From contig NZ_JBQCCF010000033.1 in the NCBI RefSeq assembly GCF_051962475.1, positions 1-64,000 on the forward strand: DNA of 64,000 bases. Reading direction: 5' to 3'. Made by a program: the position numbers and the translations under genes. Within the stretch, counting starts at the first letter, position 1; each line of letters begins with the position of its first letter. Under the pieces are notes generated by a model. That model was not told where the DNA came from and searched no databases. It saw only the letters and a program-made list of their open reading frames with translations. Positions 35,414-44,493 of this stretch are shown here, piece by piece. This DNA is from Dyella_A sp051962475. Its GTDB lineage: Bacteria > Pseudomonadota > Gammaproteobacteria > Xanthomonadales > Rhodanobacteraceae.

Positions 35414-35429
35414 CTGCATACGTATTCAT
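35414..35429 (-). promoter_or_regulatory. Maltodextrin-regulon operator, copy 2
   Basis: Minus-strand ATGAATACGTATGCAG, identical to the other three copies. It lies 136 bp upstream of the lipoprotein amylase start, in the gap shared with the divergent antiporter gene. The same orientation toward the amylase operon argues that this operon is the target. Confidence 0.75.
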
Positions 35430-35538
35430 CCGCAGCACTGTGCGGTTTTTCGTTGTGCGGTGCGGAATAAAAATCGCCTCGCCGCGCCGGCGATGTTTCG
35501 GCGAAGATGCTTCACCGTTTTCTCCCCAAGCGCGCGCA

Positions 35539-36732
35539 ATGAACCAGACCGACGTCTTTCTGATCGCAATGTTCCTGATCTTCTCGGTGCCTTACCTGTT
35601 GTGGCGACTGGGTCGCACCGACTACTACGCGCCGCTGGTCGTGGTGCAGATCCTGTGCGGCATCGTGCTCGGTCCCGGCGTGCTCGGCGCGGCGTATCCC
35701 GGCTACTACGCCGAAGTGTTCAGTGCGCCGGTGATCCAGGCCTTGAACGGCATCGCGTGGTGGGCGGTGATGGTGTTCGTGTGGATCGCCGGTATCGAGC
35801 TGGATCTCAAGGAGGTATGGCTCAAGCGGCGCGAGTGCGGCATCACCGCCGGCCTGGCCCTCGGGGCGCCGCTGCTTACCGGATGCCTGGCAGCCATCGG
35901 GCTGCTCGCCTGGCGGGAGGGATGGATTGGGTCGGCCGCGGCGCCGTGGCAATTCGTGCTGGGCGTGGGTATGGCCTGTGCGGTGACCGCGCTTCCCATC
36001 CTGCTGCTGCTGATGGAAAAGCTGGCGATCCTGCGCGAGCCGCTGGGCCAACGCGTGCTGCGCTACGCCAGCCTCGACGACGTGGCGATCTGGGGCGTGC
36101 TGGCGGTGATCCTGGTGGATTGGCACCGCGTCGGCCTGCAGTTCGCGTTCCTGCTGCTGTTCGCGCCGGCGGCGTGGCTGTTCCGCCGGCTGATGCGCCG
36201 CATTCCAGAATCCGACCGCTGGTACCTGGGCCTGATCTGGCTGGCCGCCTGCGGCTTTGCCGCCGATCGGGCCGGTCTGCACTTCATGGTGGGCGCGTTC
36301 CTTTCCGGCGCGGTGATCGACCGCGATTGGTTCGAGCAAAAGCAACTCGACCTGCTGCGCCACCACGTGCTGCTGGTGGTGATGCCGGTGTTCTTCCTGT
36401 CCACCGGCTTGCGCACGCACTTCAGCGTCGGCGGGGGCGCGGTGTTCATCGCCGCCGGCGTGCTGCTGGTGGCGGCGGTGGCTGGCAAACTTGCCGGCGT
36501 GCAGTTGGCCGCGCGCCTGCTGCGTTGGCCGCGAGGGCAGGCGTGGGTGGTCGGCTGGCTGCTGCAGACCAAGGCGCTGATCATGATCATCTTCGTCAAC
36601 ATCCTGCTCGACCGGCAGCTGATCACCAGCGACACGTTTACCGCGCTACTGCTGATGGCGGTGGTCAGCACCATGCTCACGGTGCCGATGGTCGGCCCGC
36701 GGCTGGCCCAGGCGTTGCGCAGCGGCGAGTAG
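35539..36732 (+). CDS. CPA2-type cation:proton antiporter
   Basis: The 397-residue protein has about eleven membrane helices and the Na+/H+ exchanger (CPA2/KefB-like) pattern: QILCGIVLGPGVLG near residue 32, VFVWIAGIELDL near 78 and MVGAFLSGAVIDRDWFE near 255. No RCK/TrkA-N domain follows, so this is the membrane part only. The ATG at 35539 was chosen because the upstream 33 in-frame residues are polar and lack the fold. It is divergent from the amylase operon and convergent with the halogenase, ending 10 bp from it. The ion is unknown. Confidence 0.85.
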   Translation: MNQTDVFLIAMFLIFSVPYLLWRLGRTDYYAPLVVVQILCGIVLGPGVLGAAYPGYYAEVFSAPVIQALNGIAWWAVMVFVWIAGIELDLKEVWLKRRECGITAGLALGAPLLTGCLAAIGLLAWREGWIGSAAAPWQFVLGVGMACAVTALPILLLLMEKLAILREPLGQRVLRYASLDDVAIWGVLAVILVDWHRVGLQFAFLLLFAPAAWLFRRLMRRIPESDRWYLGLIWLAACGFAADRAGLHFMVGAFLSGAVIDRDWFEQKQLDLLRHHVLLVVMPVFFLSTGLRTHFSVGGGAVFIAAGVLLVAAVAGKLAGVQLAARLLRWPRGQAWVVGWLLQTKALIMIIFVNILLDRQLITSDTFTALLLMAVVSTMLTVPMVGPRLAQALRSGE

Positions 36733-36742
36733 TCCGCCGCAC

Positions 36743-38254
36743 TCAACCCTCGGCGCGGCAGTGCGCGGCGACGAAGGCCTCGTGGCCCGGAAAGGTCTGC
36801 ACGGCGCGCTGGATCAGCGTACGTATGTTGCCTAGGAAGCCGTCCAGCTCGCCGGCGGGCAGCGCATCGGCCACCGGGTGGTAGCGCTGCGGCTCGATGC
36901 CCTGGCCGATCAGCACCTGCAGCCAGCCGACCTCGGTGAACAGCTCCTCGCCGTGGCGGAAGATCTGCCCGCTCTGGCGAAACAGCTCCACCCGGCGCGC
37001 CAGGTGCTCGGGCATGCCGATGGCGCGGCAGTGGCGCCAGAACGGCGTGTCCTCGCGCTCGGTGGCGCGGTAGTGCAGCACCAGGAAGTCGCGCACGCTC
37101 TCGTATTCGAGTCGGGTCAGGCGGTTGTACTCGTCGCTCAGTGCGCTGTCGCAGTGGCGATCGGGGAACAGCGAGATCAGCCGGCTGATGCCGGACTGGA
37201 TCATGTGGATGCTGGTCGACTCCAGCGGCTCCATGAAGCCGCTGGCCAGGCCCAGTGCCACGCAGTTGCGGTTCCAGCTCTTGCGCCGCATGCCGGTGGT
37301 GAAACGCAGCATGCGCGGATCGGCCAGCGGCTTGCCGTCCAGGTGCTCGAGCAAGGTGGCGGTTGCTTCGTCATCGCTGATGTACTCGCTGCAGTACACG
37401 TGGCCATTGCCGTTACGGTGCTGCAGCGGGATGCGCCACTGCCAGCCGGCGGTGCGGGCGCTGGCCTGGGTGTACGGGCGCATCGGCGCCACGCGTTCGC
37501 TGGCCACCGCCACGGCGCGATCGCACGGCAGCCACTGCTGCCAGTTTTCATAGCCGCTCTTGAGCGCGCCTTCGATCAGCAGGCCGCGAAAGCCCGAGCA
37601 GTCGACGAAGAAATCGCCCTCGACGATCTCGCCGCTCTCCAGCTGCAGCGAGTCGATGAAGCCGTCGTCCGCACGCAGGCGCACGTCGACGATCTTTCCT
37701 TCGGTGCGCTGCACCCAACCCGGGGCGCACGTGGCGCGCAGGTACTGGCCGTACAGGCCGGCGTCGAGGTGATAGGCGTAGCGCACCCCGGTGAGCGGGC
37801 TGCTGCCGACCCGTTCCATGCGGCCGAAGCGCAGCTGCCGGCAGGCCTGCGCGTTGATCGAATAGCTCCACAGGTCCGGCGCGCCGCTGCCGCGCTGCTG
37901 GCGATCGCGCAGCCAGTAATGCTGGAACGGCACCAGGCCCAGCGGCAGGCCGATGTCGCCGAAGGCGTGCAGATAGGAGTCGCCGATCCGCCGCCAGTGG
38001 TTGAACTCGATGCCGAGCTTGAGCGTGCCGCGCACGGCGCGAAGCATGGCGTCCTCGTCGAGTCCGAGGAACTGGTTGATGTGGCGAATCTGCGGAATGG
38101 TGGCCTCGCCCACACCGACGATGCCGATCTCGTCGGACTCGATCAGGCGGATCGAAACGCTCGGGCCGAGCGCTTTGGCGAGAAGTGCGGCGGTCATCCA
38201 GCCGGCGGTGCCGCCGCCGACGATGACCAAGCGCTGGATGGGATGGGCCTGCAT
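36743..38254 (-). CDS. Flavin-dependent halogenase (tryptophan halogenase family)
   Basis: The 503-residue protein has the FADH2-binding GGGTAGWMTA loop (13-22), the catalytic lysine K79 in GTLKLGIEF, the halogenase signature GWQWRIP (270-276) and the conserved Glu in MEPLESTSIH (about 345). All diagnostic residues of PrnA-type halogenases are present, so it is probably active, adding chloride or bromide to an aromatic substrate, which is unknown. The ATG follows AGGAGG. It lies downstream of the TonB receptor, with a terminator between, a pairing often seen in xanthomonads and Caulobacter. Xanthomonas relatives halogenate free indoles. Confidence 0.92.
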   Translation of the reverse strand: MQAHPIQRLVIVGGGTAGWMTAALLAKALGPSVSIRLIESDEIGIVGVGEATIPQIRHINQFLGLDEDAMLRAVRGTLKLGIEFNHWRRIGDSYLHAFGDIGLPLGLVPFQHYWLRDRQQRGSGAPDLWSYSINAQACRQLRFGRMERVGSSPLTGVRYAYHLDAGLYGQYLRATCAPGWVQRTEGKIVDVRLRADDGFIDSLQLESGEIVEGDFFVDCSGFRGLLIEGALKSGYENWQQWLPCDRAVAVASERVAPMRPYTQASARTAGWQWRIPLQHRNGNGHVYCSEYISDDEATATLLEHLDGKPLADPRMLRFTTGMRRKSWNRNCVALGLASGFMEPLESTSIHMIQSGISRLISLFPDRHCDSALSDEYNRLTRLEYESVRDFLVLHYRATEREDTPFWRHCRAIGMPEHLARRVELFRQSGQIFRHGEELFTEVGWLQVLIGQGIEPQRYHPVADALPAGELDGFLGNIRTLIQRAVQTFPGHEAFVAAHCRAEG

Positions 38255-38310
38255 GCACTGCCTCCTGCTCGCCGGTAAAACGCTGGTTAGCGGCTGGCCG
38301 GCGGCTTGTC

Positions 38311-38345
38311 AAAAAAAAGCCCCGTTGGATGAACTCAACGGGGCT
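38311..38345 (-). terminator. Rho-independent terminator after the TonB receptor
   Basis: On the minus strand AGCCCCGTTG...CAACGGGGCT forms a 10-bp stem followed by a run of eight T. It lies 23 bases past the receptor stop and before the halogenase gene. Halogenase expression must use read-through or its own promoter. Confidence 0.93.
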
Positions 38346-38367
38346 GGTGGGGAGGAAGCCTTGCGGC

Positions 38368-41283
38368 TTACTGGAACTTGTAGGAGACGCCTACCTCGTA
38401 GCGGCGACCGTAACGCTCCCAGGTGAGCACCTGGCGCGGGTCGTTGTTCTGGAACGTGGTGAAGATCTTGTTCGACAGGTTCGAGCCCTGGGCGATGAGC
38501 GTCAGGCCGTCCAGCGGACCATGGTCGAAGGTGTAGCTGACCTGGGCGTCATAGGTGCTGCCGCCGGCGACCGTCTGCAGGATGCGCGAAGCACTGATGC
38601 CCGACACCTCGCCCAGGAAGCTGGAGCGGTAGTTGTCGCTGATGCGTGCCTCGAATCCGGCGTGCTGGTAGTACACCGTGCCGTTGGCGACCCACTTGGA
38701 CAGGCCCGGTACCGTGATCGGATCCGGGTTGCCGCCGTACACCAGCGAGCTCTTGGTGCGATTGCCGGTGAAGATCGCGCCGAAGCCGTTCAGCGCCGGG
38801 GTGATCAGACCGCCCGGCAGGTTCAGCGTGACCTGGGCGCCCTTCACGTAGCCGCGGCCGTCGTTGGTGGGGCCGGAGATGGTGCCCATCGTCGTGCCCA
38901 GCTGGGCCTCCTGGGCCGGAGTCAGGCCGAACGGCAGGAACGAGCTGAAGTCGTAAAGGAATGCCGCGTTCGGGTTGATGTAGTCGTGCAGGGCGATGAA
39001 GTAGCCCGACACCGCGAAGTAACCGCCGCCGCCGGTACGGCACAGGTCCGAGTTCTTGTTGTCGGACGAGTTGCACGCGAAGCCGGACGAGTCACCCGAG
39101 AAGTAGTGCTCATAGCTGACGTTGTAGTTGTCGGCCATGGTCGGCTTCAGCTTCGCGTTGCCGCCGTCGGCCTTGAAGTAGGCCTGGTTTGGATCGGTGG
39201 AGGACAGGTGGCTGATGTCTGCGTGAACCGTGAGACCCGGGTTCATCTGGTCCATGCGGGCACGAGCCAGGGTACGGGCCGCGCTGACGCGCACGTCATC
39301 GTTACTGCTGAAGCCGAAGATCAGGTTGGCGCTCGGCAGGTACTTGTTGTAGCTGGTGCTGCCCTCGACCGGGATCAGCGAAATCGCATTGCCGGTGATG
39401 GCGCTGCCCGGAGCGACGCGCTCGCCTACTCCGCGCTGCGACGTGTGCTGCATCTGCATGCCGAAGTTGCCGCGCAGGGTGACCGTGTTGCCCAGGTTCG
39501 TGTCGAGGTTGAACTGGAAGTACGGCGTCAGCACCTTCTCGCGCACCTTCCAGTCCGGCGGGGTGTTGAGCGAGGAGCCGAAGGTCGGCACGCCAACCAG
39601 GGTGCCGTTGCTGATCTCAGCCAGCGGGTCATAGCAAAGCTGTTGGCTGATGCCCATCCACGCCAGCGGACTGCAGGTGGTGCCGCTGTAGGGTGCGCTC
39701 GTGACGGCATTGCCGCCGCTGATGGTCCCGCCGCCCAGGGTCAGGAAGGTCTGGTCGATGTGGTAGGTCTTGTTGCGTGTGCTGTGCGCCACGCCGAACT
39801 CCAGGCTGGAGAACGGGCCGCTGGCGAAGTCACGCTGCACGCTCAGCTTGAGGTTGGCCAGGTAGTCGACGGTGTGCGGCGCGTTGATGAAGCCCGCCTG
39901 CACTAGGTCGTTGCCGCCGCCCCAGCCCTGCGGGTCGGTCAACACCACGCCGTTGGTGTAATCCAGCGACGGGGTGACGTACAGCAGGCCGTCGTTGCGC
40001 TCGACAAAGCCGATGGTGTCGGTCGGGCCGCTCTTGTTGAAGCCCAGGCCCGAATAGCTTTCCAGGTTGATGTCGTCACGCGTGGCGCGCGAGTAGTTGC
40101 CCACCAGGTCGGCAGACCAGTCTTCGTTGATGTGGAACTTGTTGTCCCAGTTGAAGTTGTAGACGCGCGCGCTGGTGCTGTTGTAATCGTTGCGGATGAC
40201 CGGCGAGAGCGTGGTGTAGGTGCCGCTGGTGATCAGACCGTTGCTGGTGGTGTAGCCGGGCTGCAGGGTGGCCGAACCCCAGGCGAGCGGCAGCTCCATG
40301 CCCTTGGCCTGCTGCACTTCCTTGAAGTTGGTGTACGTCATGTCGATCGTGCCGGTGTAGTGCTCGTTCGGCTGCCACTGCACCGTGGCAAGCAGACCGT
40401 TGCGCTTCATCGTGTCGGAGATGCCGTAGTTCTTCGCGCCACCCACCACGGCATTGCCGTTGGCCACCGCATTGTCGGTCGGGTAGCCCCAGGGAGCCTG
40501 ATGCTCGATCTGCGCGGGGTTCTTCTCGAAGTCCACGCCGAGGGTGACGCCCACCGTGTGGTCGGCGAACTGGTTCACCCACACGCCGTTGAGGTTGTAA
40601 CCCTTGTCACTGACGCCCGGGCCCTTGGACAGCTGCGACTGGTCGTTCCAGATGTAGCGCGCGTTGACCGCGGCTTCGGCCTTGTCCTTCTCCAGCGGGC
40701 GGATCGTCTGCATGTCGACCGTGCCGGCCAGGCCCTGGCCGATCAGGTTGGCCTGCGGGCTGAGATGCACCACCACGGTGTTGAACCAGCTCGAGGGGTA
40801 CTGATCGAACTGCACGTCGCGGTTGTTGGAAGTCGACACCTGCTGGCCGCCGTTGACCAGCGCGGTGGAGAAGTCCGGACCCAGGCCGTGGATGGTCAGC
40901 ACCTGCGGGCGACCGCTCACTTCCTGCACGGCCAGGCCAGGCAGACGGCCCAGGGTGTCGGCGATGGACACGCCCGGCAGCTTGCCGATCTGTTCGGCCG
41001 AGACGGCCTCGACGATCGAGTCGGCGTTGCGCTTGACCGCGGTGGAGTTCTCCAGGCTGCTCACGAAGCCGCTGACCTCGACGGCCTGCAGCTTGGTGGC
41101 GCCACGCTTGGTGTCGGTCTTCTTGCCGTCCTGGCCCTGCGTGGCTGACTGGTCGGTGTTCTGCGCGCTGTCGCTGGACTGCGGGCCCGGTGCCGATGCG
41201 GCATCCGCCTGAGCGTGCGTTGCCACCATGAACATGGCCGATGCCAGCGCCGCGCTGAGCAGATTGCGCTTGAGATTCAACAT
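38368..41283 (-). CDS. TonB-dependent receptor, probable maltodextrin importer
   Basis: The 971-residue protein has a signal peptide (about 1-28), a Ser/Gln-rich linker, a TonB-box-like LQAVEVSG (about 65-72), a plug domain (about 80-200; AEQIGKLPGVSIADTLGRLPGLAVQEVSGRP in two pieces) and a 22-strand beta-barrel ending GVSYKFQ. This is the long carbohydrate-TBDT type typified by Caulobacter MalA. Context and operator copy 3, 141 bp upstream, support maltodextrin as substrate. The ATG follows GGGGAGG. The penultimate rather than the last residue is the usual C-terminal Phe. Confidence 0.9.
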   Translation of the reverse strand: MLNLKRNLLSAALASAMFMVATHAQADAASAPGPQSSDSAQNTDQSATQGQDGKKTDTKRGATKLQAVEVSGFVSSLENSTAVKRNADSIVEAVSAEQIGKLPGVSIADTLGRLPGLAVQEVSGRPQVLTIHGLGPDFSTALVNGGQQVSTSNNRDVQFDQYPSSWFNTVVVHLSPQANLIGQGLAGTVDMQTIRPLEKDKAEAAVNARYIWNDQSQLSKGPGVSDKGYNLNGVWVNQFADHTVGVTLGVDFEKNPAQIEHQAPWGYPTDNAVANGNAVVGGAKNYGISDTMKRNGLLATVQWQPNEHYTGTIDMTYTNFKEVQQAKGMELPLAWGSATLQPGYTTSNGLITSGTYTTLSPVIRNDYNSTSARVYNFNWDNKFHINEDWSADLVGNYSRATRDDINLESYSGLGFNKSGPTDTIGFVERNDGLLYVTPSLDYTNGVVLTDPQGWGGGNDLVQAGFINAPHTVDYLANLKLSVQRDFASGPFSSLEFGVAHSTRNKTYHIDQTFLTLGGGTISGGNAVTSAPYSGTTCSPLAWMGISQQLCYDPLAEISNGTLVGVPTFGSSLNTPPDWKVREKVLTPYFQFNLDTNLGNTVTLRGNFGMQMQHTSQRGVGERVAPGSAITGNAISLIPVEGSTSYNKYLPSANLIFGFSSNDDVRVSAARTLARARMDQMNPGLTVHADISHLSSTDPNQAYFKADGGNAKLKPTMADNYNVSYEHYFSGDSSGFACNSSDNKNSDLCRTGGGGYFAVSGYFIALHDYINPNAAFLYDFSSFLPFGLTPAQEAQLGTTMGTISGPTNDGRGYVKGAQVTLNLPGGLITPALNGFGAIFTGNRTKSSLVYGGNPDPITVPGLSKWVANGTVYYQHAGFEARISDNYRSSFLGEVSGISASRILQTVAGGSTYDAQVSYTFDHGPLDGLTLIAQGSNLSNKIFTTFQNNDPRQVLTWERYGRRYEVGVSYKFQ

Positions 41284-41423
41284 GTACGCCTCCCCTTGGA
41301 AAATCGATTTGATTTCGCCGGGAGTGCCGTTGGAGTCGACCCAGGCCTGCCCGTTGCGAACGACGTTATGGTTGTGCCGTCGGGGCGGGATGTTAGTCCC
41401 GGGTCAGGCGATGCAGCGCAAAC

Positions 41424-41439
41424 CTGCATACGTATTCAT
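41424..41439 (-). promoter_or_regulatory. Maltodextrin-regulon operator, copy 3
   Basis: Minus-strand ATGAATACGTATGCAG, 140 bases upstream of the TonB receptor start. An AT-rich promoter-like stretch (TTTCAA ... TATGAAT on the minus strand) overlaps its edge, so a bound repressor would block polymerase. Confidence 0.78.
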
Positions 41440-42090
41440 AACAATCCGTCATGCGCCTATCACTTTGTTGAAACTGATATTTTTTCTTGCCGCAACGCAA
41501 TAGTCAGTTCGCAAGGAAAACGTTTCCATCGTTATCCCGTAACGCCATTGCGGGATGGTGCGACGCGGCAATATTTGTCGATGGTCGCGCCATGCACCCC
41601 GCGCGGGACATTGGGGGTGGTGCGCGCTTCGTCGTGGCCGTCAGCGCTGAGGCGCGGTGAACTCTCGTGCTTCCTCGCGCGTCGCGTGCGGCATGAAAGT
41701 GGTATGGACGCCATGGCGTTTAGACGTCTATATCATTTTCTCGATACGAATCCACATGAGTGCGCCGGGTGGTGGACAAGCGTGCCGCCGGAGCGCGCAC
41801 GATGAGATTGATCGCTGTTCGCCGATCGAGGCGCGAAACCGAAGCCTGGCGCGGTCCTGTCGCTCTCGCCACGAGTGGTTTCGGTAGCGCGCGCCACGCC
41901 CCATGGCGTCGCCCGGTGGGCAGCAGGCGGACCTGCTTTGCGGGGTATCCATCGCCTCGCGCCGCGGAGCGAATGCCCAAGTCGCTCATGCGCGATGAAC
42001 CGCGTTTCACGCGTCGGCTCGAGCGCAGCGCGACGTCCGATGTGGCGCCGCACCATGCGCCATAAGGGCTGCGGGGGCAGTCCAATTGCC

Positions 42091-42106
42091 ATGAATACGT
42101 ATGCAG
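42091..42106 (+). promoter_or_regulatory. Maltodextrin-regulon operator, copy 4
   Basis: Plus-strand ATGAATACGTATGCAG, 105 bases upstream of the alpha-glucosidase start. It is the same sequence in the same orientation relative to its gene as the three minus-strand copies. Confidence 0.78.
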
Positions 42107-42211
42107 AATGGTCGGCGGCAGGGGGAGGGCAATTAAGCTGCCCGCCATCGCTGCCTCGGGTAGCACGCGCGGCCCAACGGGGGGCACCGGCGCGGACGTC
42201 GGGATCAATGC

Positions 42212-43828
42212 ATGCACAAGCAACCGTGGTGGCGCGGAGCCGTCATCTACCAGATCTATCCGCGTAGTTTCCTGGATACCAACGGCGATGGCGTGGGCGA
42301 CCTGCCGGGCATCGTCGAACGGCTCGACTACGTGGCGGGGCTCGGCGTGGAGGCGATCTGGATCGCGCCGTTCTTCAAGTCGCCGATGGCCGACTTCGGC
42401 TACGACATCGCCGACTACCGCGACGTCGATCCGCTGTTCGGTACGCTCGCCGACTTCGACCGGCTGCTGGCCAAGGCCCACTCGCTCGGCCTGAAGGTGA
42501 TGATCGACCAGGTGCTCAGCCACACCTCGAGCGAGCACGCGTGGTTCCAGGAGAGCCGGGCCAGCCGCGACAACCCCAAGGCCGACTGGTATGTGTGGGC
42601 CGACGCGCGCGAAGACGGTACGCCGCCGAATAACTGGTTGTCGCTGTTCGGCGGTTGCGCCTGGCAGTGGGAGCCGCGCCGTGGCCAGTACTACCTGCAC
42701 AACTTCCTGACCTCGCAGCCGGATCTGAACTTCCACAATCCGGCCGTGCGCGCGGCGATCCTGGACAGCGTGAAGTTCTGGCTCGATCGCGGCGTCGACG
42801 GCCTGCGGCTGGATGCAATCAACTTCTGCTTCCACGACAAGCTGCTGCGTAACAACCCGCCCAAGCCGCCGCACGAGCGCGTGGGGCGCGGCTTCAGCCC
42901 GGACAACCCGTACGCGTTCCAGCGCCACTGGTACAACAACACGCAGCCGGAGAACCTGGAGTTCCTGGAGGAGCTGCGCGCGTTGCTGGATAAGTACGGC
43001 GACGCCGCCGCACTCGGCGAGATCTCCTCGGAAGACTCGCTGGCGACGATGGCCGAATACACCAGCGGCAGGCGGCTGCACCTGGGTTACAGCTTCGAGT
43101 TGCTCACCGACGATTTCAGCGCCGCGTACATCCGCGGCACGGTGCAGCGCCTGGAAGCGCAGATGACCGAAGGCTGGCCGTGCTGGGCCATCTCCAACCA
43201 CGACGTGGAGCGTGTGCTGTCGCGTTGGGGTAACGGGGACGCCTCGCCGCAGCTGGCCAACCTGCTCACCGCGATGGTCTGTTCGCTGCGCGGTTCGGTG
43301 TGCGTGTATCAGGGCGAAGAGCTGGCGTTGACCGAGGCGGACGTTCCCTACGAGGCGTTGCGCGACCCCTACGGCATCGCGTTCTGGCCCAACTTCAAGG
43401 GGCGCGACGGTTGCCGCACGCCGATGCCGTGGGACGATCGCCTGCATGCTGGCTTCAGCAGCGTCGCACCCTGGCTGCCGGTGCCTGCCGACCACGCGGC
43501 GCGCTCGGTGCAGCACCAGGAAGGCGCGCCGCATTCGGCGCTCAAGGGTTTCCGCAGTTTCATGCACTGGCGCCGCACGCAGCCAGCGCTGTGCTGGGGC
43601 GACATCCGCTTTGTCGATGCGCCCGAACCGGTGCTGGCGTTTACCCGCACCCTGGACGGCGAGACGGTGTTCGCTGCGTTCAACCTCGGTGCGCAGCCGG
43701 CGTCACTGGACGTGGGCTCGCTCGGTACGCTGACGGCGCTCGATGGCCACGGGCTTGCCGCCGGTTCGCTCGCCGACGGCATGCTGCAGTTGCCCGCGCA
43801 TGCGCTGATGTACGCGCGTATCGGGTGA
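42212..43828 (+). CDS. xgtA: Cytoplasmic alpha-glucosidase, XgtA-type (GH13_23)
   Basis: This 538-residue enzyme lacks a signal peptide and matches the Xanthomonas XgtA type in length and layout. It hydrolyses maltose or transfers its glucosyl group. Catalytic residues: D201 in DGLRLDAINF, E270 in LGEISSED and D331 in SNHDVER; the Ca-binding-like DTNGDGVGD loop is at 22-30. The long insert after the nucleophile (HDKLLRNNPPKPPHERVGRGF) is typical of subfamily 23. It would turn imported maltose into glucose for the kinase at 60.9 kb. Operator copy 4 lies upstream. It is followed directly by a GNAT gene. Confidence 0.93.
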   Translation: MHKQPWWRGAVIYQIYPRSFLDTNGDGVGDLPGIVERLDYVAGLGVEAIWIAPFFKSPMADFGYDIADYRDVDPLFGTLADFDRLLAKAHSLGLKVMIDQVLSHTSSEHAWFQESRASRDNPKADWYVWADAREDGTPPNNWLSLFGGCAWQWEPRRGQYYLHNFLTSQPDLNFHNPAVRAAILDSVKFWLDRGVDGLRLDAINFCFHDKLLRNNPPKPPHERVGRGFSPDNPYAFQRHWYNNTQPENLEFLEELRALLDKYGDAAALGEISSEDSLATMAEYTSGRRLHLGYSFELLTDDFSAAYIRGTVQRLEAQMTEGWPCWAISNHDVERVLSRWGNGDASPQLANLLTAMVCSLRGSVCVYQGEELALTEADVPYEALRDPYGIAFWPNFKGRDGCRTPMPWDDRLHAGFSSVAPWLPVPADHAARSVQHQEGAPHSALKGFRSFMHWRRTQPALCWGDIRFVDAPEPVLAFTRTLDGETVFAAFNLGAQPASLDVGSLGTLTALDGHGLAAGSLADGMLQLPAHALMYARIG

Positions 43829-44296
43829 GTGGCCGTGGCGTTCGTGGTCCGTCCGGGTGAGCTGAGCGATGAAGCGGTGCAGGCGCTGCTGCGCGAGCAC
43901 CTGGCCGGCGTGGCGCTGCACTCGCCGCCGGAAAGTATCCATGCCCTCGACCTGGACGGGTTGCGCGCACCGGGCATGAGCTTCTGGACGCTGTGGGACG
44001 GCGAGGCACTGCTGGCCTGCGGCGCGCTGAAGGAGCTCGATGGGGAGCATGGCGAAGTGAAGTCGATGCGCACGGCGGCCGCGCATCTGCGCAAGGGCGC
44101 GGCGCGCGTGATGCTGCAGCACATCGTGGCCGAGGCACGCCGGTACGGCTATCGCCGCCTGAGCCTGGAAACCGGCACGGCCGCCGCGTTCGAGCCGGCG
44201 CATCGGTTGTATGCGGCGGCGGGCTTTGTCCCCTGCGGGCCGTTCAACGGTTACGTCGACGATCCGTACAGTTGCTTCATGACGCTGGCGTTGTAA
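43829..44296 (+). CDS. GNAT-family N-acetyltransferase
   Basis: The 155-residue protein has the GNAT fold: VKSMRTAAAHLRKGAARVMLQHIVAEA contains the acetyl-CoA loop, followed by LSLETGTAAAFEPAHRLYAAAGF. It resembles YjdJ/PaiA-like acetyltransferases of unknown substrate. The GTG start directly follows the xgtA stop (TGA GTG), so the two are translated together; another GTG 6 bases on is possible. A REP doublet follows it. Confidence 0.85.
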   Translation: MAVAFVVRPGELSDEAVQALLREHLAGVALHSPPESIHALDLDGLRAPGMSFWTLWDGEALLACGALKELDGEHGEVKSMRTAAAHLRKGAARVMLQHIVAEARRYGYRRLSLETGTAAAFEPAHRLYAAAGFVPCGPFNGYVDDPYSCFMTLAL

Positions 44297-44322
44297 TTGG
44301 TTTCCCGGTTCGGGCTACAGTC

Positions 44323-44444
44323 AAGAGCATCGCGAATGAAGTCGCTCCTACAGGGTAGGTGGGCTTTCGGTGGATTGCGGGAGGGGCTTCAGCCGCGAAG
44401 AGGGGAGCGACAAAGAGCATCGCGACTGAAGTCGCTCCTACAGG
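44323..44444. repeat. REP doublet
   Basis: Two 32-base direct copies (44323-44354 and 44413-44444) differ at one base. Each contains GCATCGCGA-(A/C)TGAAGTCGCTCCTACAG. Between them is an inverted, diverged half (GAGGGGCTTCAGCCGCGAAG). The sequence belongs to the GTAGGAGC-type REP family widespread in Xanthomonadales and Pseudomonas. It lies between the convergent GNAT and molybdoenzyme genes. Confidence 0.85.
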
Positions 44445-44493
44445 AGCGAGCTTGTCTTGCTTGGCTCCAGTCGCGCTGCGGGCGCGAGCTCGC

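Larger units (their letters stand above)
41284..42211. other. 928-bp divergent intergenic region without a supported gene
   Basis: No protein-coding gene is supported: frames here are antisense extensions or compositionally odd. It holds two copies of the maltodextrin operator (41424, 42091), one for each divergent gene, an AT-rich stretch at about 41440-41530 upstream of the receptor promoter, and a palindrome TAGACGTCTA at 41721-41730. The middle 500 bp are unexplained. Confidence 0.55.

Noticed and set aside
41720..43567. 615-residue minus-strand frame opposite xgtA
   Set aside because: It is antisense to xgtA, which has all catalytic residues. It has no domain and no ribosome site, and spans the operator region.
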